This document shows positions 1-12,085 of a DNA stretch of 64,000 nt, one piece after another. The stretch lies in the NCBI GenBank assembly GCA_020747015.1, contig JAGTJM010000005.1, forward strand, positions 744,001-808,000, in the 5' to 3' direction. The translations under genes and the position numbers were made by a program. Position 1 is the stretch's first letter. Each line of letters starts with the position of its first letter. The notes under the pieces are model-generated. The model was given only the letters and a program-made list of their open reading frames with translations, was not told the origin of the DNA and did no database searches. This stretch comes from Pyrenochaeta sp. MPI-SDFR-AT-0127 (taxonomy: Eukaryota; Ascomycota; Dothideomycetes; Pleosporales; Cucurbitariaceae).

Positions 1-1
1 G

Positions 2-907
2 AGGTCGGATGGGCTCTCAGCTGCCGACTGGCAGGTTGTGAACGACTATATCCGCGTGCTGCGGCCGCTCCGAGCAGCAACTAAGAGGCTCGAAGGTCGC
101 GGCAAAGCGTACCGTTTTGGTGCAATCTATGAGGTAATACCGTGTTTCGAGTACTTGCTTGGGGAGCTTGAGCGCGAGGTCAAGCCGTACGGGGCGGTTG
201 ACTATAACGCTCCAGGTGCTCCAGAGGATCACCTTGCTATTAACATGCGCGCAGCTTGGAGTAAAGCTCGCAACTACTACCAGAAATTGGATGACTCGCC
301 ATACTACTACGCCGCTGTAGTCCTCCATCCATACTACAAGCGCTACTGCGATTATAGCTGGCGCGATAAACCTACCTGGCTTGTTGCAAACAATGCCTCT
401 TTCCAGCGACTCTGGGCGGCTTATAGGCCTATCCGCACGCCATCTCCGCGCTCAAAGGCGCGAAACTCGAGCCCAAACGCCATCGACGATGCTATCGATG
501 CGCTGCTGAACGGTGAACTCAGCGACGACAACGACGATATCGACGAGTTTCAGCGGTGGAGGCACCTTGAGCCAAAGTGGACGCGCGAACAGTTCATAAA
601 CAACGGCAATCCTGTCCAGTACTGGATGGAAATGAGGCAAAATTACCCCAATCTATCGCGCTTAGCAATAGATGTGATGGCAATACCTGCCTCTAGCTGC
701 GAATGTGAGCGTCTTTTCAGCGAGGTAGGTGATCTACTAGAGCCTAAACGACGCAAGATCGGCTCTCAACTACTCGCGGCATTGCAATGTATCCGGGCTT
801 GGGAGCGCGCTGGTTTTAAACCACCCTCAGAGAAGGTTACAGAGCAGCTCCCTGACGATTATATTGACGAATTGTATGACATTGATATATGGGAAGAGCC
901 GCAATAG
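2..907 (+). mobile_element. hAT-family transposase, C-terminal part (cut by window edge)
   Basis: The reading frame is open from base 2 to the stop at 907, so the N-terminus lies outside the window. The start of the visible part (LSAADW, then a TKRLEGRG stretch) and the C-terminal block YWMEMRQNYPNLSRLAIDVM followed by PASSCECERLFSEVG match the hAT core and the hAT dimerisation domain (Dimer_Tnp_hAT). Transposases of this class cut and paste the element and form dimers through this C-terminal region. No internal stop or frameshift is seen over 301 codons, so this part may be intact. An Asp/Glu-rich loop lies near codons 160-180. Only about half of a typical fungal hAT transposase is visible, so activity cannot be judged. 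Confidence 0.88.
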
Positions 908-924
908 TAATTTTTAGGGATATG

Positions 925-1075
925 TTTAGCTTACCAATCAATCTGCAAATATCCAATCAAGTGCTCAATCAAATATCTACTCAACGACTGATTGATCATA
1001 TCAATCAAGTATTAGAGCTCTGAAACACCAATCAAATCAAGTTTCAACTCAGATATTTGATTGATTGATTGTTAG
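925..1075. repeat. Subterminal CAATCAA repeats and 14-bp inverted repeat of the hAT element
   Basis: Directly after the transposase stop there are many copies of CAATCAA and its complement TTGATTG. Two of them form a perfect 14-bp inverted repeat: TCAATCAAATATCT at 965-978 and its reverse complement at 1051-1064. Clustered subterminal repeats that bind transposase are typical of hAT ends. I cannot identify the terminal inverted repeat or the 8-bp target duplication, because the other end is outside the window. Confidence 0.55.
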
Positions 1076-1079
1076 CAAC

Positions 1080-2074
1080 TCTGCTTGCGGCAATGTCCGT
1101 AGCCTAATGATCGAAGCGTATTGGGGAATATTGACTTGGAAGAAAAGGCCAGCAGATTCTTGTCCATCATCTCGTAGATAGATCTTCAACATCAACAAAA
1201 ACAAACATTATGTAAATATAGGCAATTTCTTCCTCATTCTCTGTGATCGTCTAGGTTTCTTTTAGTCCTCGTTGGTGTTAGTCAGTCAGATCTCAAGTAC
1301 ATTCTTTAAACTAGACCGGTGCCATCGGGTCTGTCTATTCGATTCTGGCATTGTTCCTGTGGTAGTACGACTTTCTGATACTGTGTACAGGGGCTTGTTG
1401 TGCGCTGTTGATCACTGCAGTGATCTGAGATAGTCTCAGTCTTGTTGATCTCAATGACACTCTTATCTGAGATTCAGTGCGTAACCATTACCAGACAGGA
1501 CCATAAACGCTTGTCAAAAGAAACCAAACTTTCCTAAGAACAAAAAGGATCCTTTAACATACGATGCCTTGCCCTCTTCACCCAAAGTTATTCGACCAGT
1601 CAAAGCAAATGACCTCGCCTATTTATCGCTGTATTATAGCGATTCTGCTGTCGTCTCTAACCTGATGCGCACATCGTCGATTCATATGATCATACTCTCA
1701 AAGCCATAGTGCTGCCAGAATGTGCCGTCGCGCCAGCTCAAGACATTGCATTACAGACTGCAAGCAGGCGATCCGAGATCCCGAGGCGCAACCTCGTAGC
1801 AAGGTATTGGGGCGATTAAGGTAAGAGCTCATGATTGGTAACCTGCACAAAGTAAAGAAGGCTAATGTCTTAGGAATGACGTAGGTTGAATTGGGTAAAA
1901 TGTTTTAAACGAATGATTGTGCTAACAATGCTTGAAACTATTAGTACGCCTTGATGACCAACGCCTCTCAATACATGCAGTAGCGGGCCTACTACAAGCT
2001 TCTCTACCTATCTCGACCCTCTTCCATAATCACTTCGCCGCACTTCAGCTTCAGATCCGTGCTCTCTCTTTCAT
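1080..2074. other. Intergenic, no gene seen
   Basis: About 1 kb between the hAT flank and the 3' end of the mucin-like gene. No open frame has protein-like content. The element border is probably somewhere in its first part. Confidence 0.6.
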
Positions 2075-5000
2075 CTAGTTATCAGACTCCCACGTAAATG
2101 CAACGAAACCCTGCGCACGTCCCAAACCTTTTCGTCCCACATCAACATCTCCATTTCTTCTCTTTCTGCTCTTCGTCTGCAAATCCTGTATCACAGTAAC
2201 CCCGGTAACCTCAACCCTCATCCAGCCATCTTGATCTGCCACAGGGAAGCCTCCATACCCAGCACAGCTTGCTGTGATTTGCAAGTCGACGCTGGCCCCA
2301 TCAACGCCTTGACCTGCTGTGAAAAATTCGCTTGTAGGCAGCCACGACTCTTGCGGCGTGATTTTGAAAACAACCCTGCTGCCCACTGAAAATTGAACTG
2401 TGCATTTTGCCAGGGCATAGGCTTGCCGGGTCGAAGCGCCAAGGCGGTACTGTTGTCCCGGGCAAAGTGTTAGAGGTTGTGTGATACTCAGGGTCCTTTC
2501 TACAGCTGCGGATCTGAATTGTGCGATTGTGCTATTGCCATCAGGGCCTTTCTCAGATCCAACGGTTATAACAGGGTCATTTCCATCGATGGACCAGCCA
2601 GTTACTTGGCCGTCTTCGCTTACTGCAAAGTTCGGGTTTCGCACAATGTTTTTTGGGTCCGCGCATCCGGCATCAATTTGCTCTTGCGTTGCCAGAGTAC
2701 CAGATCGTCGAAAGTGGGCATCTAGATCCAGGGGGCTGGACGGTGTAGGGCTTAATTGCACACCAGAGACTGCAGCTGTTGGGCCAACAGTTATGGTCTG
2801 GGTCTGAACAAGGGTACTTGTGAGCACTTGGATGCTGGTTTGCACACTGGTTTCCACTTGCACAGACGTCACTGTAATTACTAGAGGAACGGTGGGGCAT
2901 ACATCCGGGATGGTGCTGTTGTTGACAGATTGAGTAGATGTAGCTAAAAGGGTGGACGTTGAATTTCCTGTAGCTATCGCCATCGTAGTAGTAGTAGCGT
3001 TTAGTGATAAACTTGGCGTAGCCACAGAAAGGGTATCACTAGCCGTCACGTTCATTGAGACTAAGGACGTCGCTGATGGTATGCTTGTGAGGTTGCCAGT
3101 GGTAAATGAGGAGGCGAGAGTGGAGTTCAGAGATGCGGTGACACTTCCAATGGATGCAACACTAAAACCAAACTCCGAAGTCACCGTCGAGTTCTCAACG
3201 GGTAGGGGTATACCAGTAGACATATGTGTTTCGAAGCTCTTGGTGACATTGATTGAGGGCGTTGGTAAGCCCGAGGAAGTCGCTGAAGTACTTGTCGATA
3301 TCAGTAAAAACGTACTTGTCGATGACGTGATATTTGTGAAATTATTAGTTCTTAAACTTGTTTCAGCTGGGGCAGTAGAGTTTGCTGGACTGGGGGGCAC
3401 TAAAGATGAGTCGACCCTGGCAGTGGTAGATGTAAGGTTGCTCGAAGGTATAGGAAGAGTTGAAGATGGTGAGGAAATTCCGCCTGAAGAAGTAAAAGTT
3501 GTATTTGCTACTGTAGACCTCCCGGAGCCCGAGGTGGCACTGGTGGCTGAAGACGAGTTTACTGAGATCGGAGTTACTGAAGACAACGCTGCGGTGGCTG
3601 TACTCGAGCTGACATTGCTCGAAGGTGTAGGCGAGCTCCAAGGAGCTACTGATGATGAATTTAACGAGGCTAACAGCACTGACGACAATGGCGTTGATAG
3701 AAGCGTCAAATTGGTTGGGGATGTTGGCACGCCCGAGGGTGCTACATCGCTAATCAATGATGGTATTGTTGCATTTGCCGAAGTAGTGGCTTCGGTGGAG
3801 ATTCTAGAGCCAGATGACGTGCTTATTGCTATGGTCGAATTCGTGGATTCGGATGATACTGCAAGGGCTGAGAGTGTGGACGGCGACGCAGTAAAGTTTC
3901 CGGATGGCGTCGTAATGACCTGAGAAGGGGTTGTGGTAACGTCTGAGATCGAAAGAACAGTCGTACTAGCATTTGTCGAGACGATAAGAATAGAGCTTGA
4001 GATGGTATTCACTACGTTTGTACCAGACAGGATAGTTGCATTAGCCGTGGGAAGGAGTACTGATATAGACGCAACAGAGAAGCCCGACGCGATGCTAAAA
4101 GTACTGCTGTTGTTGTTATTGTTATTGTTGTTGTTGCTGCTGCTGATAGAATTCTCTACTATACTGGATACAAGGCTGGGATTGCTGGAATTCAAAGAGA
4201 CAGGTGGAATAGTGATGGATGGTTCCCAGCTCTCTACAACAGCGGTATCTGGCGTCACAATAGATGTAGAAGTAGCCGGTACTGGCCTCGTAGAGTTAAG
4301 AACCGTCGTTGTGAAGGAGTTTGGCGTTCGCGGCGAGTCTGAGTTTGTAAATGTCGGGCCAGTAGAAGTCGTTGAGGCATTCAGACTAGGAATCGGATTT
4401 TCACTTGCCACAGTACCATCAGTGCTAGTAGCTGAAGCAGTTTCATTCAAGCTGGAAGCGCTAGTGAATCCAGATATGGAAAGGGAGCCAGTGAACGTCG
4501 ACGAAGAGTTTGAACTTGAACTTGACGTAGCGCTTGGAGGAGCGGAACTGGTAATCGAAGAAGATTCATTGAAATTCGGTGTTTGCGGCAATTCGGTGTT
4601 CGAGGATGTTGGCCCTGTTGTATTGGAGGGGATATTCAAACTTGAAATAGGTGTCTGGGATGGAAGGACAGTCGTCGACGAGTTGGAGGAGGGCACAACA
4701 ACGATACTAGCGCTCACAGAGTGTGTACTGTAGTTAGGAGTTCGAGGAAGACCGGAATTAGTGAATGGAGGACCAGTTGACGACGAATTTAAGCTAGGTG
4801 ACGAGGATACATTGAGGCTGAGACTCGGTGGCAAGGTTGGAAGTGCCGACGTGATGTTTGAGCCCACGATTGTCGTCGTAATGGAAGCAGTAGAGAGCGA
4901 TGCGTTTGTGGACGGCGATGATGACGGCGAGATGATACCACTATCACCAGTTACCAAGGTCACCGCGGTGCTTCCTAGAATCGAGAAGCCACCTGTTCCG

Positions 5001-8000
5001 CCCATCAGCGTGAAATTAACACTAAAGCTTGGGCCTGGACTGGCAGAAGTACTGATATAGGAGGATAGTGGTGCAAGGACGCCACTTGAAGCAGTTGAGG
5101 AAGTGATAGCCGTTGCGCCTGACGAAGAGAAAATGCCAACACCCGAAGAGCCAGTGACATTCATCGATAATGGTGGAATGATGCCACCTGTACCAGTAGA
5201 AGAAGTGATAGCAGTGGCGCCTGATGTAAAGAACAGACCATTGCTAGAAGATGCCGTAATGGTCACATTGAGACTAGATGGTAGGGTTGGAGGTGAAGTG
5301 CTTGAAGTATTTGTTGCTGCTGGCGGAAGAAACCCCCCATCGCTCGAAGCAGACACCAGCGCCGTGCTGCCTGGAGCCGAAAACTCTCCATTACTACCTG
5401 TCGAGGAAAGTAAGGACACGGAGTCATTTGCTGAAAGTGTTGCGGTACCAGTGCTTGCAGGTGGAAATATACCAGAGCCTCCAGTGAATTGAGACGTAAA
5501 GAAACTGCTACTAGTATTAAAAGACGCACCCCCGGATACGGCAGAGACTGTGAATATGATAGAAAAGTTTGCCGATGGGCTTGATGGGATGATATTCGAG
5601 GCCACTGTGCTATTGGTAATCGCATACGTGGCGGATGTTGACCATCCCTGCGATCCTGCCGCTGAAGTTACTGTCGTCAGAGGAGGGGAACTAGCTGAGG
5701 CACTCGAGTTTGACACCTCTTGAGCGGAAGAGCTAGGAAATGTGCTGGCACCAGTTGCAATTGTAGGGGTGATGACACCCGAAAGAGCTGTGGAAGCATA
5801 TGTGAGAGAGCTACCAGCGGACGTCCAGTTGGCCCTACTGGAAGTGGCAATGGACGTCATTGCGCTTGATGCATATATTGAAAGTGACCCACTTGTCGAA
5901 GAACCATAGCCATTGGCCTCTCCAGTCCATTGACTTGTGACATTCTCATTTGAAATGGTAAAGCTAATCGACCCACCGGTGGAAGCGGGCGGCGCAACCA
6001 CACCTGTGCCTCCGATTACATTGCTGGTAAAGGTTGATCCTGCGAATGTGAATTGGATACTATTAGAATGCACAACGGTTATGCCAGTAGAGTTCCGGGC
6101 AGTGGATTCCGGAGACACAGAATTGCTCAAAGTTGGCGGGATGACCCCAGCACTTCCCGTTGAAATGAAAGCTGAAGTTCCTCCAGAGACAGAGACATTA
6201 CCGCCCCCCTGGGCAGAAGATACTAAATCACCGTTGAATGATGAGCTGACTGTGCTAGGCGACACAGCAGTAGGAGAGATTACTCCATTTGCCCCGTCCG
6301 ATGTTTGAGTGGCTAATGAAAACCAGGTTGTGATCTCGCCGTTGACTTCGGTTGTTGATGCAGGCACAAAAGTAGGAGGAATAAATCCGCCTCCGTTTGT
6401 AAAAACCCGTGTCGAGGTACCAGAAATTATCGTTGTTGTAGCGCCATTAATAATGGTAGTTACTAGCACGGCTGTGATTGTGATCGGCTCCGAGGGTTGT
6501 TGCACAATAGTTCGGGTGATGCTGGCCGTACACTCCCATGAAGTCGAGTACACCGCCCACCAGAAACTAGACGATGCCGAGATGGCATACCACTGCCAAT
6601 GTACATAGCCACTCGCGTCAGTCGAATTAGCGGATACATATGTCTCGAAAACGCCACCGTCTGCCGACTGGGTGACCAATCCTGGTGTCGAAAGGGAAAA
6701 ACTGGCTCCTGTGATGGACGCGATAAGGGCCGACGTATCGATCGGACTACTTGTGTTGGTGGTTGCATTTAGATTGCTGCATTCATTGCCGTTGGAGGAT
6801 GTCCCCGTATGTACAATGGCAACAGAGCCTGGCTTGTCGACGTACTCAGTTTCTGACGCACTGAGAGTACAGGTACCGCCTCTACGGCCATCCGTAAAAG
6901 GTTCAAAAGACGCGGCCTGGCATGTATCTTGGCCACTTTGAGCGTTCACAAGCGAGCATTGTGCAGCGCAGGAAGTTTCGCTTTCAACAGCAATTGGGCT
7001 GCCTATTCGGTCACGAGTAATGAGTTCTGTATTACATAGTACCAGGTAATCAAGCCTAAAATCGCCCACAATTTGATCAACCCTCTTGTCGATAGCGTCT
7101 GGACAGCTGAAAGGAATGGCTGTTACCACTGGTATGGAGGTGCTTGATGAGTTGGCAACAGATGAAACAGGCCCCGTAATTTGTGGGGTGGGCGTCTCAT
7201 AAGTTGTCGTGAACTCAGAGGTGATTGCGGTTGAAGATGACAAGATATTTTCCGAGGAGGCTGAGGCGAGACCCTGGGCGCCACTGCTCGTTGAAGTAAC
7301 CGAGATATCAAGCAGATTTGTACTGGATAGGCTTGCAGTGAGCTGACTTGATGAAGATGTTGTGCTAGCTGAGGCTAAACCGCTGCTCGTCAGTATACTT
7401 GGAGTCGGCGCCAACGTCACGGTCGTATATGCCGTAAAGCTTTTGGTGTCAGTGGTCCTTAAAAGGACAAGCTTTCTGTAGCCGACTGTTGAATACTAGA
7501 CAAGTCAATCAGTAATGGTAGACCAAAAGGGCAATATAGAACAACATACTACAGGAGGTAGAGCGAAAGAACTTGTTACAGTCGCAGTTGGGTCTACCAT
7601 CTTGCAAGAACATGCATTAGCCAACCCAGCTTCAGCGACAACACGTTGCCAGTTCTTTGACGTTGTTGTTGCTTGCGTTGTGCCACTTGCAATGACAGAG
7701 TCGATGATATCTTCAGCGACAGCAGCAATATTTGCCGCTCTAGCTAAGACTGGTGGGAGAATAGTGGTCGCTGTCTCAGTAATTGTTTGAGTTGTTATTA
7801 AACGCGTGATGGAGGTGGTTACAGTTGTAGAAGCAGCACTGGTGGTGACCATGCTGCCAAATTGGTAAGTGAAGGCTCGCACGTAGGATTGTATAAAAGA
7901 CTGACATAGTGGGCGTCCACTCGACTACCTTGGTTGCGGGGGCAAGTCCGAGCCATTCGTTACAGAAAGTCGCGACACGGTCAGCAGGATTGTTGTCTAA

Positions 8001-8222
8001 CATCTCCTGCCATCGATCATTGGGACACTCCAGCTCTTGTGCATCTTGTCTCTTCCTAGGCGTGTTGTCTACTGACCCAGAATGGTCAACACTTGTAGGA
8101 TCAGACTGCTTCTCTTTCCGATCAATATGGCTTCCATCCTTGCGATGTAATGCTAGGGCTGCGGTCAATGTGGAAAACGAAAGAAAGAGGACAGAGGCCT
8201 GTAACGAGCGAGTGATGTACAT
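2075..8222 (-). CDS. Giant secreted Ser/Thr/Asn-rich mucin-like cell-surface protein (2013 aa)
   Basis: I join three exons on the minus strand: 8222-7906, 7853-7550 and 7495-2075. The introns are 52 and 54 nt (donors GTCAGT and GTATGT), and the total is exactly 2014 codons. The start MYITRSLQASVLFLSFSTLT is a signal peptide. A charged segment with KRKRQ-like sites follows, then a Cys-bearing region at about residues 337-450 that resembles a PAN/apple-like module. About 1,350 residues of Ser/Thr/Asn/Gly-rich sequence come next, with dozens of N-x-S/T sequons, degenerate repeats ending in GG[IV][IFL]xPP-like motifs, and a poly-Asn run. Residues about 1818-1980 (NIVRNPNFAVSEDGQVTGW, four Cys) look like a CenC/galactose-binding-like fold. 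The tail is basic, with no clear transmembrane helix or GPI signal. I infer a heavily glycosylated wall or matrix protein, perhaps adhesive. Neither ligand nor function is known. Confidence 0.8.
4106..4146 (-). repeat. AAC/AAT-type trinucleotide tract encoding poly-Asn
   Basis: A run of GTT/ATT/GCT triplets on the plus strand encodes about nine consecutive Asn flanked by Ser in the mucin-like protein. Trinucleotide tracts like this change length by slippage, so the length may differ between strains. Confidence 0.8.
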
Positions 8223-9330
8223 GATCGAGCACTCGAGAGAGTGAGAGTTGCTCTAATCGAATATCCAGTGTGATGCCGTGGGGCGGTTGAGGGTGGACGA
8301 AAAGCTGCGATCCATGAAGGTGCGCATATAAAGATCAATGTCGAGACGCCAGATTGTTCAGCCATCCGGCCAGCCATCAAGATTACGGCCGTGTCTAGAA
8401 TGTGCCTTGCAGAGGGACATGGAGTACTGATTCGGAGTAGATTGTATGGGCTGCATCAGTTTCGCATGAGGCGTGACGAAGGATGACGACCTTGCGTGGA
8501 ACGACAGTTGAGAATGTTGGAAGATGCGGTAGCGACAGTCGTCTCTTGCCTCAGATGGGATTATAGAGGGACGCTTGGCATCACCCATTCCTTTCGTGGA
8601 GAGTTGGAATGGAAGGGAGCATGCCAAGCTCCCTGTCGCGCACGCGTTGTCGCATTTCCTCCTACCTCCGCCCGTATGCAGAGATTACTGTGACTTTGTA
8701 AAGGGAGAGATCGTGTTTCAAGTGGTCAAGTGGTGTCCAGTAAATCTATGCTGCGCAAATGCGGCCTGCATGGTGGAGGAGATGTTAGAGTAGGAAATTA
8801 TAGAAGACACAGGAGCAAGTGCTCAGTGCTGAATGGCCGTCTAACATAAGAGACTGAGACTGTGCTCGCAACGAACGGGAGACTCGCGTTTCGCCGCTTT
8901 ACTGCAGCGTGATGACCCGACGGCCCCGAACGGAAAGATGGTACTATCCAGCTGTGAGTCAAAAGTGTCAGTATCGACGTTTGTTGAGCAATTGGGGGGC
9001 TATGAGGCTGGAAGAGGATCGTGGGGGTGTCAGGTTGCAATGGGGACTAGGGCAAATGACTGCATGGGGGAGGGGAGACCCTGCCTGTAAACGCCCGTCG
9101 GAGATTATCCACGCCGATGGCCACACAGCGTCGGCATACAACGGTCATCACTCACGACAGGAGCGCCAGCCTCCTTTCATTGAGCGCGCTCGCAAACCTC
9201 GATTGGCGCTTTGCACAGTCATGCCGACTGAGTTCCAGTAACACAATACGCCCGGCTCGCTTTCTCGAGTTCGCATCGCTACGTCAGCGCTGTCTTTCCT
9301 GCTACCAACCTCTCTACAAAGCTTCATTCC
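8223..9330. other. Divergent promoter region, no gene seen
   Basis: Lies between the start of the mucin-like gene (leftward) and the LAMTOR1-like gene (rightward). Short open frames on both strands have no domain-like content and no good splice partners. Confidence 0.6.
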
Positions 9331-9938
9331 ATGGGCATCTGCTCATCCTGCCTGGGAGGGCGGAGACCGTCAGAGTCTGAAGTAAGTGTCACGGCCGACT
9401 CTTCTGATTGCTATACACCATTTAGACTGACACCCCCTTGCAGCAGTCGGACACTTCCCACCTACTCGGAGACCAGTACCAACCAAACTATGGCACCGCC
9501 AACAGCGCGCACAACGTGCCCCAGCCCGATCCAGAAGAGCTGCGTCGTCAGCGCGAGACGCTTGAGCGTATCTGTGCCGAGACGTCTGAGTGAGTGCCCT
9601 GCCTTTCGCCTCTGTCGCTCCTGCCTTCCGCCTTTGTCACTCCTTCCCCATACCATATTTGGGACACGACGCTTATCCCTTGCAGGCAATTAATCCCCGT
9701 CTCACAACCAAACCTCATCCCTGAGGTCACCGAGCATCCACCCAAAAATGATGAGTACGCACATCTCTTCAATGAGCGCTTCCGATCTATCCGCACCCGA
9801 CCTACGTCTGCTACTTCAGACAATGATGAAGACGAGACATCGTGGCTGGAAGGCGCACTTGGTAATCACGACGGAGACGAGCTGGACCAAATCACACCAG
9901 CCAAGGGCAAGCTGACACTTGAATTCGGTGCTCAGTGA
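9331..9938 (+). CDS. LAMTOR1/Ego1-like lipid-anchored vacuolar adaptor (149 aa)
   Basis: Three exons: 9331-9381, 9444-9589 and 9686-9938 (donors GTAAGT and GTGAGT, acceptors TTGCAG). The protein starts MGICSSCLGG: Gly2 for N-myristoylation plus Cys4 and Cys7 for palmitoylation. A helical segment EELRRQRETLERICAETSEQ follows, then a conserved-looking NDEYAHLFNERF block and an acidic tail. This arrangement fits the late endosomal/lysosomal adaptor domain proteins (LAMTOR1, p18; yeast Ego1/Meh1), which anchor the Ragulator/EGO complex to the vacuole and support Rag GTPase signalling to TORC1. The length is normal for the family. The short first exon (17 codons) makes it easy to miss. The assignment rests on the N-terminus and architecture, not on an alignment. 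Confidence 0.72.
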
Positions 9939-10990
9939 GCGTAGTAGTACGCCGCTAAGTGGTAGTGCCCATGCTGACATGAGCAAAGGCTTGTGTGTTT
10001 TTTCTTATTGCTTGTTTGATTTTGCATTGGCTGAAGGCCTCTTTCGGATACCCAGAATCTTTCCTTTTTGGCTTCCCAGTACTTCTTTAGAGTTGACTAG
10101 TTCAAGGGCAACGAGACAGTGTCTGTCAGTCAGGAGCCCACTCGTAACACCAAGATCATCACATCACTACTCTTGTCTCTTGCTAGCTTTCTTTTGTTGA
10201 AGAGTCTTGCATCCTAAGCGTCCGCAAAGGCTGACTGTCCACAATCTAATATTTGGTAACGTCACCCAAGACAATTATATCTTATTTGGATTCATGTCGT
10301 TGTGTTCTCATGGCCCCACCATAATATGAGTCTGATCCATAGAACCACCTGTCGAGGCATTGCGCAAGACTGGTATGTTTTGCCAAAAACATTTTTTTAT
10401 GAAGTAAGAATCGTGACGCAACTAACCCTTAGTGCAGATATCAAGTGTGCCGTAGCACGCAATATATTGCCAAAGAAGTATCAGCATACAATCAAGAATT
10501 GACGAGGGATAAGCTACTTGTTGTAGTGTCATACATGAATTGTAGTGCAACAGCCAGATGTTCGGTGAACGCATACTCCAAAGCAAGTTGCTTTATCTCA
10601 CCTCGACGAAATGCTCTGAAGTGCCAGCTGTTCTCGTGGTCTCGTCGTTGCTGTTGACGCGGTCTGTCTTTGAACAATATCGCATCGCTCTCGAGCCGCA
10701 TGTTCGTTTGACATTCTCACAAGCTCTACCTTTTGGGCAACACCAGCCTTATCCAGTCAAAGATCTACATCTCGCCTGGCCGGGTTCCGTGGCGCGAGAT
10801 TTAGCTCTCTATGGGTTTTTTGCCCCCGTTACGCGCTTTGTCCTTCGATATACGGGCAACACCGCATCCTCATCTTTGCCAAACTTAGTGTGATTTTAGT
10901 GCTTCGCAAATTCAACCTCGACAAATGCATGGATCTTATGCCGATGCGAATATGAAGGCTTCTGTCACCTCTGTTTAGTATTCTACAACC
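9939..10990. other. Convergent intergenic region, no gene seen
   Basis: Holds the 3' ends of two converging genes. The short open frames here look like chance. Confidence 0.6.
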
Positions 10991-12085
10991 TTATTCATTG
11001 GTATTTACACGTACTCGCTGACCCTCTTTGCGCATTGAACTATGCTCTCTCATGTTCCTCAAACCGGCTCCCTGATTGCTCATCTGGAGCTGCTCCTGTG
11101 CAGGACGAGGGAGAGCTCTGCGCTTCACTCTTTCTGGGATCAAGATGACTGGGTTGGATATGGGGGGCCAATGACGGCGTAGCAAGGGTTCAATATACTT
11201 TTCAATGGCATGTTTATAAAGGATGTTATTATAATGAGGCTCGCTTGACTTGAAGTTCGTGGAGTCAATATGATCGGAAAGCTTGTTGGTGCTCGAGAAA
11301 GTGGTGGTGTGCATGGCAGGAATCGTTGTGGGCTCGTTCAGCGTTGCTATACTTTGGTAGGCGAGATCAATGTCAAGGTCTAGATTCGTGCGATGGCTCT
11401 TTGTGAGTGATGGATCAGACATGAAGTCATCGCCTGAATATTCACTGTTGAGTTCTTGGAACGGCGGTTTCCTTCGTACCGCTCGCTTGTTACTGGATGT
11501 CTTTTGGTTTCGGCCTACTATGAGGTTCTTTTTCTCTTCCTGCTTCTCCATGACATCTCGACCTCTGGCCTCAATAGTCAAACCTTTCACCTCCTTGGCT
11601 TGATCCTTCTTCCCATTCCCCATACTCAGTACTCCTAATGGCCTCCGCCTCACCGCGCGTTGCGACATTGGCGTAAGGACACAACTCATCACGTTTCCAT
11701 GAACTAGTCCCCTATCCTCTCGCTCTCTCCTCCAATAGCACGGTTGGCATACCTGGAATGTACACCCAGGGCAGCGTCGCATCGTTTGCATATTGCGCTT
11801 GTCGCATTCTGTGCATTTCGCCGTATGGATCGTGACGATAACAAAAAGGGTCTCATCGGAAGTGCATATTGGTTTTATATCTCTGAAAGTTGCAGTATGG
11901 TGGTTGTGAGGAGTGTGAGGAGGTAACGGAGACGAAGAAGCAGCGGCAGGTGTGCGACAAGTAAGGGCGTGTTGCGGCGTTCCTCCACCTAGATTGTGCG
12001 TAGCGAGAGTGGGAAATGTAATGGGTGAGCATATAGAAGCTGATGGGGAGCCCTGCGGGGGCAGGGCTTTGTTGCGGTCTGTCAT
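10991..12085 (-). CDS. Unknown protein with a Cys-pair zinc-binding-like motif (364 aa)
   Basis: Single-exon frame with its ATG at 12085. Residues 91-116 read CTECDKRNMQTMRRCPGC followed by CQPC: three CxxC pairs, spaced CX2C-X10-CX2C-X4-CX2C. This looks like a compact zinc-binding knuckle. The remainder is low-complexity and probably disordered: Pro/Ser/His-rich before the motif, basic and Lys/Arg-rich after it (RRRP, KKDQAKEVKG, NKRAVRRKPPF). The basic tail suggests a nuclear or nucleic-acid-associated protein, which is inference only. I do not recognise a named family. Residues just before the motif (about 68-90) look less conserved, so an unrecognised short intron there is possible. Confidence 0.6.
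   Translation of the reverse strand: MTDRNKALPPQGSPSASICSPITFPTLATHNLGGGTPQHALTCRTPAAASSSPLPPHTPHNHHTATFRDIKPICTSDETLFVIVTIHTAKCTECDKRNMQTMRRCPGCTFQVCQPCYWRREREDRGLVHGNVMSCVLTPMSQRAVRRRPLGVLSMGNGKKDQAKEVKGLTIEARGRDVMEKQEEKKNLIVGRNQKTSSNKRAVRRKPPFQELNSEYSGDDFMSDPSLTKSHRTNLDLDIDLAYQSIATLNEPTTIPAMHTTTFSSTNKLSDHIDSTNFKSSEPHYNNILYKHAIEKYIEPLLRRHWPPISNPVILIPERVKRRALPRPAQEQLQMSNQGAGLRNMREHSSMRKEGQRVRVNTNE

Noticed and set aside
2952..6608. Long plus-strand frames (up to 323 codons) opposite the mucin-like gene
   Set aside because: They are antisense shadows. Ser/Thr/Asn codons rarely give stops on the other strand, and these products are Val/Glu/Asp-biased mirrors with no domains or signals.
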